DNA of 64,000 bases, taken from positions 1 through 64,000 of the forward strand of contig CABYJE010000002.1 of NCBI GenBank assembly GCA_902519235.1. Reading direction: 5' to 3'. Source of the DNA: an uncultured Prochlorococcus sp. (lineage in GTDB: Bacteria > Cyanobacteriota > Cyanobacteriia > PCC-6307 > Cyanobiaceae). Positions 32,807 through 40,048 of the stretch are shown here, in pieces. A program made the position numbers and the translations under genes. Every line of letters begins with the position of its first letter. Position 1 is the stretch's first letter. Under the pieces are notes generated by a model, which did not search any database, was not told where the DNA came from, and saw nothing but the letters and a program-made list of their open reading frames with translations.

Positions 32807-32953
32807 TTAATTGCAACAAACCAAGCAATCTTCTTGATTTGGATAATCTATACATTCTTTATTTAAAGTTTCTTTTAAGAAATCTACTTTCTTAACATAA
32901 TCAAAATCTTTTAATTCTTTGTTTGGAACCGTGAACTGAGTTTGTAGTTTCAT
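32807..32953 (-). CDS. Small Cys-rich protein, C-x8-C-x3-C family, copy 1
   Basis: 48 residues ending ECIDYPNQEDCLVCCN. Strong ribosome binding site AGGAG before the ATG. Shares its end pattern with the 50-residue protein at 33156-33308 (ECTEHPSNNHCKIFCD). Metal binding or disulfide formation is likely; function unknown. Confidence 0.75.
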   Translation of the reverse strand: MKLQTQFTVPNKELKDFDYVKKVDFLKETLNKECIDYPNQEDCLVCCN

Positions 32954-32968
32954 TTTCTAATCTCCTAA

Positions 32969-33070
32969 TTAATACTGTTTTTTTAATCCATTCCAAGTTT
33001 GAGAAAACCTTAATCCCAAATAAGAAATTAAAATTGTCCAAAATAAAATTTCTATACCTAAATTAGTCAT
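32969..33070 (-). CDS. 33-residue membrane peptide
   Basis: MTNLGIEILFWTILISYLGL, one membrane helix, basic C-terminus. A near-perfect AAAGGAGG ribosome binding site lies before the ATG, which is the main support. Followed by the Cys-rich gene 15 bases downstream. Confidence 0.7.
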   Translation of the reverse strand: MTNLGIEILFWTILISYLGLRFSQTWNGLKKQY

Positions 33071-33155
33071 TTGCTTGGCCTCCTTTCTATATGATTATTC
33101 TTTAGTACGGGTATTAGGTAAAAATCAAGCGTAAGAATACCTAAAAGTTAAAGTT

Positions 33156-33308
33156 TCAATCACAAAAAATCTTGCAATGGTTGTTACTCGGATGTTCTGT
33201 ACATTCGTTATTCCAATAAGCTTCAATTTCTTTTAGCTTATTTTCATGTGAAAGATTTTTTTTATCCAAATTAATTTCTTGGATAGTAAATGTGTCATTT
33301 AGTGCCAT
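33156..33308 (-). CDS. Small Cys-rich protein, C-x8-C-x3-C family, copy 2
   Basis: 50 residues from ATG 33308 (MALNDTFTIQE), chosen over an upstream in-frame ATG because of AAAGGGG before it and the match in length to copy 1. Charged helix then ECTEHPSNNHCKIFCD. Function unknown. Confidence 0.75.
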   Translation of the reverse strand: MALNDTFTIQEINLDKKNLSHENKLKEIEAYWNNECTEHPSNNHCKIFCD

Positions 33309-33547
33309 AAGACTTACCCCTTTACTACAACTATGTTCTAATTCATTTGAATGGTAAATTTCAAGTCGTATGTGTGCGGTAAGAGGAACAAAATTGTACG
33401 GATTAAGGATCAAAAAAAAAATCTTAAAGTATAAATGATTGCAAGGAAAATATCTTCAAAAAAATTATTCTAAATTTAAAAAAATTTGTTTAAATTTTGC
33501 TTAGAGATTATATTCTCTTAATACTTTCTCAGGTTTGCCAGTATCTA

Positions 33548-33673
33548 TCATTCATCTAATCTATCTGCATTTTCTCTTAAAATCTCAGCTATCTTTTGAG
33601 GTGGAATTTCTTGTTGATATTCTCTACATAAATCAAAAAATTTATCTAAGAAATCTTACATTGAAGATGACAT
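33548..33673 (-). pseudogene. Small gene with nonsense codon 6
   Basis: Frame reads MSSSM, TAA, then DFLDKFFDLCREYQQEIPPQ and KIAEILRENADRLDE to TGA. The 35 codons after the stop are well formed and helical, so an early CAA-to-TAA change in a small gene is likely. No other start lies in the frame. Confidence 0.55.
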
Positions 33674-33678
33674 AAAAA

Positions 33679-33774
33679 TTAGCGTTTCATTTTAAAAGTA
33701 AAGTATGCTAACCCACCAAGCAATAAAAGACTCAAAACCCCATAAGTAATCGCTATGCCGTACATGTAAGTCAT
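33679..33774 (-). CDS. 31-residue membrane peptide (mini-operon gene 3)
   Basis: MTYMYGIAITYGVLSLLLLG then GLAYFTFKMKR, one membrane helix with a basic end. Start overlaps the stop of the 46-residue gene by four bases. Last of three overlapping small membrane genes. Confidence 0.7.
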   Translation of the reverse strand: MTYMYGIAITYGVLSLLLLGGLAYFTFKMKR

Positions 33775-33911
33775 TTATTTATAAAGACATAAGCAGAATA
33801 TAAATAAACTAAGAAAATTCCAATAGCTATTGAACTTCCATAAATAAGAAAGTTCCAAAATCTATATAATTTAGGTTTTTTGAATTCTTTTTCTTCTTCT
33901 TTAGTAATCAT
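33771..33911 (-). CDS. 46-residue membrane protein (mini-operon gene 2)
   Basis: Charged start MITKEEEKEFKKPKLYRF then a helix FLIYGSSIAIGIFLVYLYS. Overlaps both neighbours by four bases (ATGA). Likely a membrane subunit made together with the 38- and 31-residue proteins. Confidence 0.72.
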   Translation of the reverse strand: MITKEEEKEFKKPKLYRFWNFLIYGSSIAIGIFLVYLYSAYVFINK

Positions 33912-34024
33912 CTATTTTCTTTTTCTTTTCTGGCAGCATTACCTTTTGCTCTTAATACCAAAGTTATCGTAAGGGCAGCGCTTAATATCACAGCATCAAT
34001 TAATAGGTGAGGGGAAATATTCAT
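33908..34024 (-). CDS. 38-residue membrane protein (mini-operon gene 1)
   Basis: MNISPHLLIDAVILSAALTI then TLVLRAKGNAARKEKENR: one helix and a strongly basic tail. A 19-codon frame from 34083 ends in TGATG at its start, so there may be a coupled leader ORF. First of three overlapping genes. Confidence 0.7.
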   Translation of the reverse strand: MNISPHLLIDAVILSAALTITLVLRAKGNAARKEKENR

Positions 34025-34084
34025 CAGCTAAAAAGAGAAATAAGAAGAGTCATTATCTTTTCATAAATAAATCTATTAATCATT

Positions 34085-34130
34085 AAAAAAGAGGGGTTGA
34101 TCCCTCTAAGTTTAGATCTACTGTCAATCA
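34085..34130 (-). repeat. Terminator-like leader repeat, copy 2
   Basis: Minus strand: TGATTGACAGTAGATCTAAA then CTTAGAGGGATCAACCCCTC and a run of T, two bases before an ATG. Stem AGAGGG/CCCTCT. Shares an 18-base and an 11-base identical block with copy 1 at 27266. It also terminates the 51-residue gene upstream. Confidence 0.75.
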
Positions 34131-34174
34131 CAGTCTATTTTAGTTTTTAGCTTCTCTAAAAAACAGTATTTTAT

Positions 34175-34330
34175 TTAGCCAGAGCAAGAGAAGGCACCTG
34201 CAAGAATATTTTTAAAAATTGGTGCTTGACCCAAGGCATATAAAAAGAAAGTTGATGATGCGAGAGTAATAGCTATTTTAGAAGCCCTGTTAACTTTCAA
34301 ATTTGAGACTTTTGCAAATCCAGAGTTCAT
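34175..34330 (-). CDS. Small hydrophobic hypothetical protein
   Basis: 51 residues: MNSGFAKVSNLKVNRASKIA, a membrane-like segment ITLASSTFFLYALG and an end with SCSG. AAGGAA before the ATG. Function unknown; followed by the repeated terminator-like element. Confidence 0.65.
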   Translation of the reverse strand: MNSGFAKVSNLKVNRASKIAITLASSTFFLYALGQAPIFKNILAGAFSCSG

Positions 34331-34406
34331 TTGTTCCTTAATTTAGTCACCCTATAATAGCTGCAAAAATTAAATATTCAGCATCAATATTTACAAAAGA
34401 ATAATT

Positions 34407-34593
34407 TTATTGCTCCTTTTTCATAGCTTGCATTTTTATTAGCTCAAATTCTTTTTTAGAAACTATTCTGATTTTGTATGCTGGATATCTTTTCTTCCAT
34501 CATTTATTGATCGAAATAGCTACTCCTTTTAAATCTTGGGCACAAATATTGACCCATAAAATCTTAGTTTCAATTTCTTTATAGAATTTTCAT
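34407..34593 (-). pseudogene. Small gene with frameshift and nonsense codon
   Basis: From the ATG at 34593 the frame stops after four codons unless one A of the A4 run is removed; then FYKEIETKILWVNICAQDLK, GVAISINK, TGA (34500-34502), WKKRYPAYKIRIVSKKEFEL follows to TAA 34407. Two lesions in one otherwise coherent basic protein indicate decay. Confidence 0.5.
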
Positions 34594-34670
34594 TTAGTGG
34601 TAATAAAAAATTTTAAACAAAAGATTTACATAATATTTGCCTCCTAGGAAAGTATTATTTTTATTTAAGA

Positions 34671-34739
34671 AAGAGTTTCATTTAAAAAATATCCCTGCAA
34701 AGAAGGGGCCAAAAATTGACCTCTCTTGGTGAAACTCTT
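34671..34739. repeat. 10-bp inverted repeat with inner hairpin
   Basis: AAGAGTTTCA (34671-34680) and TGAAACTCTT (34730-34739) are perfect inverse copies enclosing CCCT/AGGG inside. Candidate small RNA or 3' structure beside the 70-residue gene; no long T-run. Confidence 0.55.
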
Positions 34740-34813
34740 CCAAAGAAACACCATTAAAATCTTACTCTTAAAGTTGCAAAGTTAAACAAATTAACAAAAT
34801 AAAGGTTAACAAT

Positions 34814-35026
34814 TTATGCGGCCTTTTTAAAAGGGTTCATATTCCTTAAAAAGTTATTACTTTTACTGGTACTCATTTTTCTATATCTTTGATTTATATC
34901 CAGGATATACTTCCTAGCTTTCTTATCACTTTCAATTTTCTTTTTTCGAAGACGTAAAGCTCTTAAATCTTCTATTGACATGAGGCCATCATCTTCTTTG
35001 GAATTCAAATGATCAAAATGCATCAT
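34814..35026 (-). CDS. Small basic hypothetical protein
   Basis: 70 residues: acidic start then MSIEDLRALRLRKKKIESDK and a basic C-terminal half. Helical, no membrane segment. Could bind nucleic acid or ribosome by charge, but no family is recognised. Confidence 0.65.
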   Translation of the reverse strand: MMHFDHLNSKEDDGLMSIEDLRALRLRKKKIESDKKARKYILDINQRYRKMSTSKSNNFLRNMNPFKKAA

Positions 35027-35640
35027 TTCTATAAATTAAGTATCTTTATTTATTGCAAGATTAACAACCTTTTTTTTATTTGCAATAGAGATAATTAACC
35101 AACTTAAGTTGAATAAGTTTTTCAAGGTTCAGAAAGCTATAAATTTAAATATTTAAACCTTCAAATAAAAAACTTTCTTAAATCAAGAAAAACTTCTGAT
35201 TTAATTTGGTGGACCTTCTAAAGATACAAATGATTCCCCATAATGAGATTCCACTGATCTTATTAGTAACCAGTAAAAGAAGTTAACCAAAGCTTTTTCC
35301 ACGAGGATTTAGTAACTAATTTAAATAACCTCATAATTTTTGTAATAGCAATATACCAAATAAATTTATCAAGCAACCAAGATATCTATATCATATTTAT
35401 AGATTAATATTGCCAAAGAAAAAATTACGCTCCTATGCTTTAGGTAGCGGACTAAATCTTCGTGGAGTATTGGACTTTAGCCCGCTCTATTTTTGTAGAA
35501 AAAGAAAAATGGCACTGCAAGAGAACTAGAGGACCAGTTACTATATTAAATTCTGAATAATCCTTTACTGATTTATTAGATCAAGAGCATCTGAGCATAT
35601 GTTGGGGTTATTTATTGTATAGTTATGCTATAAGACTAGT
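35027..35640. other. Gene-free gap with one strong hairpin
   Basis: 614 bases without a credible gene. At 35447-35485 GCGG-a-CTAAA pairs with TTTAG-c-CCGC (9 bp with one mismatch) around a 19-base loop, in a locally GC-richer stretch; a small RNA is possible. The remainder is AT-rich. Confidence 0.45.
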
Positions 35641-35823
35641 GTGATATCAATAGATTCGGTATTTTTGCTCATTGATATATTCATACTAAGAATAATATTG
35701 TTATGGATGCCTAAAGAGGGTTTAATTGTGAAAAAAATAATTAAATTTTTTAAACTACTTAAGAGAAGAATTGATATTTATAATGCAGAGGCTGAATTAA
35801 AATTTATATTGGAAAATAAATAA
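35641..35823 (+). CDS. Small membrane protein
   Basis: 60 residues from a GTG start. Hydrophobic helix FLLIDIFILRIILLWM, then a basic stretch KKIIKFFKLLKRRIDIY. TAA shares its last base with the ATG of the next gene (TAATG). The GTG start lacks a clear ribosome binding site. Confidence 0.5.
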   Translation: MISIDSVFLLIDIFILRIILLWMPKEGLIVKKIIKFFKLLKRRIDIYNAEAELKFILENK

Positions 35824-35969
35824 TGGGATTCCCACATTGCCCTATTTGTGCGGTTCTAGCATTTGTTTCAGTTTTTATGGGAGTTACTCGTAGTTATATG
35901 TTCTATATTCTTTTTAGACTGTTTGTGAGAGCAGAATCTAATTTTAAATTGAAGTTTAGTTTCTATTAA
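35823..35969 (+). CDS. Small membrane protein with CPIC motif
   Basis: 48 residues, MGFPHCPICAVLAFVSVFMG then an aromatic and basic tail. CPIC could bind metal or be redox-active. Coupled to the upstream 60-residue gene through a one-base overlap. Confidence 0.55.
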   Translation: MGFPHCPICAVLAFVSVFMGVTRSYMFYILFRLFVRAESNFKLKFSFY

Positions 35970-35972
35970 TTG

Positions 35973-36001
35973 TTGACATCTAAGTATAAATACTTTATAA
36001 A
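35973..36001 (+). promoter_or_regulatory. Near-consensus promoter with palindromic spacer
   Basis: TTGACA (35973-35978), 17-base spacer, TATAAA (35996-36001). The last 14 bases of the spacer form the palindrome AAGTATAAATACTT (35982-35995), a typical repressor position. Start of transcription expected near 36007. Confidence 0.75.
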
Positions 36002-36006
36002 TAGAT

Positions 36007-36022
36007 TGTAGTGAATACTACA
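36007..36022 (+). promoter_or_regulatory. NtcA-type binding site
   Basis: TGTA-N8-TACA, a perfect match to the GTA-N8-TAC NtcA box with extended arms. It lies at the expected transcription start of the 35973 promoter, where bound NtcA would block and not activate. It could also form a 5' stem in the RNA. Confidence 0.6.
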
Positions 36023-36026
36023 AAAT

Positions 36027-36105
36027 CGTCCGATCTACCATCTGATAGACCGCAGTACGACTCAAGCCATAGGACGGGGACTTGAGCAAGTTCAGGAGCT
36101 GCATC
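36027..36105 (+). promoter_or_regulatory. Pseudoknot leader, glutamine-II riboswitch candidate
   Basis: CGTCC (36027-36031) pairs with GGACG (36072-36076); within that loop CTCAAG (36061-36066) can pair with CTTGAG (36081-36086) downstream, giving an H-type pseudoknot. The ribosome binding site AGGAG (36094-36098) follows at once. Gln-II (downstream-peptide) riboswitches of marine cyanobacteria are H-type pseudoknots before very short genes; the match to their consensus is by form, not verified base by base. Confidence 0.5.
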
Positions 36106-36207
36106 ATGGTAAACATGTATTTCAATGGAAAGTCATTCGTATATTGTAGAAAACAAGAAGAAAAGATAATAAAGCTCACTTACAGAGGATCTATTTACTT
36201 GAAATAA
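36106..36207 (+). CDS. 33-residue protein with DUF4278-like YRG motif
   Basis: MVNMYFNGKSFVYCRKQEEK then IIKLTYRGSIYLK. KLTYRGxxY is the hallmark of DUF4278, the family of PirA, which binds the PII signalling protein in cyanobacteria. ATG is seven bases after AGGAG. The leader and NtcA site fit a nitrogen-status role. Very short for the family. Confidence 0.65.
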   Translation: MVNMYFNGKSFVYCRKQEEKIIKLTYRGSIYLK

Positions 36208-36397
36208 GATTTCTAATTTCTTTTTTTAAAAGTTTGGACATTCGTTAAAGTGTTGAACTCAGTATTTATTAATACGTTATAAGAAAAACTTATTGTGAAG
36301 ATATTATTTACCTATTTAAAAATTCATATATTCGTATATTTAGTAACGAGAAATTAATTTTAAAATAACTAATTTGTAATCAGATTTTTACAAATTT

Positions 36398-36525
36398 ATG
36401 CAGCCTATTTCTGAAGAACTTTACAAAAAAATAGTTGAGAGTACTAAAAAATGAGTAAGTTACTAATCGCTTTATTAGCTTTAGATATAGGTGTTAGTCT
36501 GTCTAAAGTTTTTATTTTTACTTGA
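36398..36525 (+). CDS. Two overlapping tiny ORFs
   Basis: 18 codons (36398-36454, MQPISEELYKKIVESTKK) overlap by ATGA a 24-codon frame (36451-36525) MSKLLIALLALDIGVSLSKV, a short membrane segment. The overlap is the only positive sign. Confidence 0.3.
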
Positions 36526-36595
36526 AAATCAAATTACTTAATGAAAGAATTGTTTTCTAAAAAAGAAATAGTAACCGGATATTTTTTTGATGTAT

Positions 36596-36685
36596 TTATT
36601 TTATAAAATAAAAAATTAAACCAATAAAAGAACTACCTAAAAGAAGTAGCACCATTAAAAAAGATATCAACTTTGCTAATCCCAT
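36596..36685 (-). CDS. 29-residue membrane peptide
   Basis: MGLAKLISFLMVLLLLGSSF then a short hydrophobic end: almost wholly one membrane helix. Starts inside the end of the NTF2-like gene (36676), out of frame, so translation may be coupled. Low certainty because of size. Confidence 0.4.
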   Translation of the reverse strand: MGLAKLISFLMVLLLLGSSFIGLIFYFIK

Positions 36686-37062
36686 AAAGATAAATCAGAA
36701 TTTCCGGTAGATCTTTGCATCCAGTGAATTTTCCAAACATTATTTACTTTTTTAAAAATTGACGTAACTGTTGGTAAGTCATCATTAGCTGTCCCTTTAT
36801 AAGTAAATTTTGAACCTAGTGTAAAAATGCACATTACTATATTTTCGCTTAAAAATTCGAATCGGTGAATTTTAGTTATTTCTGCCTTTTCTTGAACTAT
36901 ATCACCAGTAATCATTTGTTCGAATCCTTTTGCATCTATAGGATTACCACTTGGTCTTATGAATAAAAAATCTGGAGTCGCATTGTTAACAAAAAATGAA
37001 GCCATTTTTTTTGGATTAGCAAATTCATTTAATAATGAAATTATTTTTTCTTTATCATTCAT
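36676..37062 (-). CDS. NTF2-like / SnoaL-fold protein
   Basis: 128 residues with the fold's typical layout: N-terminal helix, PDFLFIRPSGNPIDAKGFEQ, later strands and the end WKIHWMQRST. Such small folds often dimerise and bind small ligands. Probably the cyanobacterial DUF3804 group. The start is two bases after a hairpin and T-run. Confidence 0.82.
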   Translation of the reverse strand: MNDKEKIISLLNEFANPKKMASFFVNNATPDFLFIRPSGNPIDAKGFEQMITGDIVQEKAEITKIHRFEFLSENIVMCIFTLGSKFTYKGTANDDLPTVTSIFKKVNNVWKIHWMQRSTGNSDLSLWD

Positions 37063-37100
37063 AAAAAATAAGGGAAATAACCCTTTTAGTGTATATCTAC
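37063..37100 (-). repeat. Terminator-like leader repeat, weak copy 3
   Basis: Minus strand: TAGTAGATATACACT, then AAGGG-TTATTT-CCCTT and ATTTTTT directly before an ATG. Same layout as copies 1 and 2 but diverged; may be chance or an old copy. Confidence 0.45.
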
Positions 37101-37186
37101 TATTTTAAATGCATAAATCTAAATTAGGTAATTTTAAAAAAAAATTCGTTAGGATGATCCAAAGAATTATATTTTTAATGTAAATT

Positions 37187-37309
37187 ATGATCAATTCATT
37201 GAACAAATTATTGCCTGTTGGCAAAAAGGTCAAAAAATATTTACCTTTCTTTATTGGATTTAAATTACTTACATTTACTGGCTTTCTTACTTATTTAATG
37301 AATCGCTAA
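37187..37309 (+). CDS. Small membrane protein
   Basis: 40 residues, basic start MINSLNKLLPVGKKVKKYLP, then a membrane segment FFIGFKLLTFTGFLTYLM. No family recognised. Confidence 0.55.
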   Translation: MINSLNKLLPVGKKVKKYLPFFIGFKLLTFTGFLTYLMNR

Positions 37310-37351
37310 TTGATATAAGCTTAAAATAAATTTTAACAAAATTAAAATCTA

Positions 37352-37546
37352 GTGAATAAAAAAGAACGAATTAAAAGATTTAAGTCTATGTCAAGTATCC
37401 AAAGACAAGAATTGATATTAAAGAAGTTTAAAGAAAGAGGCCTAGAAGTTGGAAGTGGAATTCCTAATAAAAAATATGATAGCAAAGAGGTTTATGAATT
37501 AATTCATATTGCGAATTACTTCCCAGAATTAAGAAAGAAAAAATAA
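37352..37546 (+). CDS. Small basic hypothetical protein
   Basis: 64 residues from GTG; KERIKRFKSMSSIQRQELIL and a helical end. Strongly basic, soluble. Function unknown; nucleic-acid binding is possible by charge only. Confidence 0.65.
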   Translation: MNKKERIKRFKSMSSIQRQELILKKFKERGLEVGSGIPNKKYDSKEVYELIHIANYFPELRKKK

Positions 37547-37580
37547 AAAATATTTAGATTTATTTAATTAATTTATTTAT

Positions 37581-37961
37581 TCATTTTGGTTCCCTTATAG
37601 CAGCAATAATTAATGCACCTATCAATCCGAGATTCATAAATACTGCCCTTTGATGGAAAGGGAATACATGAAAAATTATTGTTGTCGGAATAAGAAATAC
37701 TAATAAAAACACTGAACCGATTTTTTGTTTTTCTCCAAATATAAAAAATCCAGAACCCAAGATAAGACATACAATGGCTCCCACTAAAAGAATAGATGAA
37801 ATTTGTTCAGGAATACCTTTTGAAGAAATATATTCAACTGTTCTTTCAAAATCATTTATTTTACCTGGTATGGCTGAGATAAATAATGCAGAAATGAATA
37901 CTCTTGAAAAAAAATCTAAAAAATATTTGATACTTTTATTTTTCAAAAAAGAATTTTTCAT
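37581..37961 (-). CDS. DoxX-like membrane protein
   Basis: 126 residues with four membrane helices and the DoxX pattern: RVFISALFISAIPGKINDFE, later GAIVCLILGSGFFIFGE and FHVFPFHQRAVFMNLGLIGA. Family roles include redox or sulfur metabolism, but not settled. A second DoxX gene begins at 63786. Confidence 0.85.
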   Translation of the reverse strand: MKNSFLKNKSIKYFLDFFSRVFISALFISAIPGKINDFERTVEYISSKGIPEQISSILLVGAIVCLILGSGFFIFGEKQKIGSVFLLVFLIPTTIIFHVFPFHQRAVFMNLGLIGALIIAAIREPK

Positions 37962-38160
37962 AATCTTAATTATAAGAAAAAATTTTATTTGTTTTATAAA
38001 TACTTAATTAGTTCAAAATACTTTTCAAGTTTTTCAAAAAAGATTTAGTTCACTATGATAAATCCTATTTAATTAATATCAATCTTTTAAAGGAAATGAA
38101 GACTAATTTATTAATTGTCTTTTTATTGTTATGTAATAATGAACATAACTTAAAATAAAA

Positions 38161-38637
38161 ATGTTTAAGAAATTTCTTTTTACTTCTTTTTTACTTTTTG
38201 GTTCCCTCATCACTATATATCCTTCAAAAAAAGAAAATACTAATTTTTTGGATTACTGTTATTCTCTAGAAAAAATAATTTCTAGAAATGCAGTAGAAAA
38301 AAGTAAGAATCTATCTAATAATTTTAAGTCCCTAGCAAAAGATATTACTCTATTTGGGACTAACAAAACCAAAGGTGCTTTTGCTAATAAAATTATTAAT
38401 CAATATAAAAATTCCAATAAATTATTTATTGTGACTTTTGTTCCTAACCAAATTTATTGTTTAGCAGGATATTGGATTGAGGTAGCAAATCCAGGAAAAT
38501 TTGAATCGATTTTTTACAACAAAAGTAAACAAAAAATAAATGAATATAAAAATATAAAAAAAGAAGTTGACGAATTTATCAAAGATATTAATCTCGAATA
38601 TAAAACTATAAAAAAAGAAATAAACGATTTTTTTTAG
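38161..38637 (+). CDS. Secreted hypothetical protein
   Basis: 158 residues. Signal peptide KKFLFTSFLLFGSLITIYPS, then a basic mature part with a Lys/Glu coiled tail. Two Cys in the mature region. No family recognised. Confidence 0.7.
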   Translation: MFKKFLFTSFLLFGSLITIYPSKKENTNFLDYCYSLEKIISRNAVEKSKNLSNNFKSLAKDITLFGTNKTKGAFANKIINQYKNSNKLFIVTFVPNQIYCLAGYWIEVANPGKFESIFYNKSKQKINEYKNIKKEVDEFIKDINLEYKTIKKEINDFF

Positions 38638-38673
38638 AAAATTAAAATCCTTTATTTAAAATAAATTGTTTTT

Positions 38674-38829
38674 TTATTTTTGCTTTCTTGTTCCGCCGTA
38701 AGAGTAATTAGAATGTTTAGAAATTTCTTTACAACATTCTTTACAACAAAAAATCCAGTCTTTATGAATTATAGATTTGACTCTGTAATGAATTTTATCT
38801 GGCTTATTACATAAATCACATTTTTTCAT
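38674..38829 (-). CDS. Small zinc-ribbon-like protein
   Basis: 51 residues. CDLC near the start and FCCKECCKE after a 20-residue spacer give two Cys pairs suited to one zinc ion; the end is basic. Resembles small treble-clef or ribbon folds. Function unknown. Confidence 0.75.
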   Translation of the reverse strand: MKKCDLCNKPDKIHYRVKSIIHKDWIFCCKECCKEISKHSNYSYGGTRKQK

Positions 38830-39175
38830 TTTCTTGAACTTTTACCAAAGAAATTTTTGAGTTTAATCTAGTTTGATTAAATAAAATTCACGAATAAATT
38901 TTTAAAATATCATATTAAAAAAGCACTCACCATCTTCTGAAGCAAAGCAGTGGTCATGTTGAGTGCAAATCTTTTAAATTTATTTTTTATAAATTTCTAA
39001 TTTTAATTATCTATAAATTTGAGGCTGTTGTCCTTATATTAATTTTTAAAATGTATTTGCTCAAAATTTCGTTGTTTTAACCAGAAATCACTATACATGC
39101 AAATATGAACTTTAAAAAGAAACCCACAGATTTTGTTTAATCGCTTTTATTATTAATGCATAAACATGAGATACT
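38830..39175. other. Gene-free gap with a long hairpin
   Basis: 346 bases. GCACTCA (38923-38929) and TGAGTGC (38960-38966) form a 7-bp stem with an inner CCA/TGG pairing; may be a small RNA or leader element. Nothing else notable. Confidence 0.4.
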
Positions 39176-39319
39176 ATGAACATTTACTTATTTTGGATAT
39201 TATTTTTTGCTTTGTGGGCAATTGTTCCTTTAATGATTATTAAAGGAAGAACGGATGAATCTCCAAAAATTAAGACATCTCCCGAAGCTGGAGCAAAGAA
39301 AAAAGGTTGGTTTAGTTAA
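39176..39319 (+). CDS. Small membrane protein
   Basis: 47 residues, MNIYLFWILFFALWAIVPLM then a soluble basic tail ending AKKKGWFS. One N-terminal membrane helix, cytoplasmic tail by charge. Function unknown. Confidence 0.65.
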   Translation: MNIYLFWILFFALWAIVPLMIIKGRTDESPKIKTSPEAGAKKKGWFS

Positions 39320-39406
39320 ATATTCATTGTTTTTTTATTAAGGATTTATTACGAGGAATTTATCAAAAATAAATCTATATTTAATCAAAAATTTCTGTTT
39401 TAACTA

Positions 39407-39991
39407 GTGAAACCAATTGAAGAAAATTATCTCTTTTTAGTAGTACTTGGGGGAAGAGCCAGAAAGGCTAATATTGAATTGCATGATGTCAGGTGGGTGG
39501 TAGGCTCAAGAATTGATGATACATTTGACATACTAAAAAAAGATTGGTTTGGAAGCTTTGAAGGCTTACATATTGATAGCTATAAAAAAATAAATCATGT
39601 AGATGGATATAAGATAACTTTAAAAAAAATTGAGAAGAGGAAATTTAAAAATAACAAATCTATTAATGGAAATAAATCCACAAAGAATTTGTGGTTTGTA
39701 AATATTGGAGGCTATCATCCAAGTTCTATGCAGGAAAAACATGAATTTGGTTTAGTTGTAGCTTCAAGTAAATTAGAAGCAAAAAATTTAGCAAAATCTA
39801 AATGGCTTTTAGATTGTAAAAAAAAACATAAAGATGATTTAGCCTCTTTAAAAGAAATAATTGGTTGCGATGATTGCCAACTTATAAAAAAAATAGGCAA
39901 ATGGGAAATAGAATTAACTCAAGATAATAATTTTATTGATGAAAACAATAATCCTGATTGGTTTGGCTATAAAAGAATAGATAATATTTAA
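39407..39991 (+). CDS. DUF1543 protein with two repeats
   Basis: 194 residues from GTG. First repeat LFLVVLGGRARKANIELHDV, second LWFVNIGGYHPSSMQEKHEF about 90 residues later: two copies of the same fold. DUF1543 proteins have no known function. Complete. Confidence 0.85.
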   Translation: MKPIEENYLFLVVLGGRARKANIELHDVRWVVGSRIDDTFDILKKDWFGSFEGLHIDSYKKINHVDGYKITLKKIEKRKFKNNKSINGNKSTKNLWFVNIGGYHPSSMQEKHEFGLVVASSKLEAKNLAKSKWLLDCKKKHKDDLASLKEIIGCDDCQLIKKIGKWEIELTQDNNFIDENNNPDWFGYKRIDNI

Positions 39992-40048
39992 AAAGTTAAG
40001 GAACTTTTTTTCATACATAATTTTGTTAGTTTTTCGACTAAATAAAAA

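Noticed and set aside
36007-36022. NtcA acting as activator of the DUF4278-like gene
   Set aside because: The palindrome is downstream of the best -10 box, not centred near -41, so repression or a 5' RNA stem fits better.
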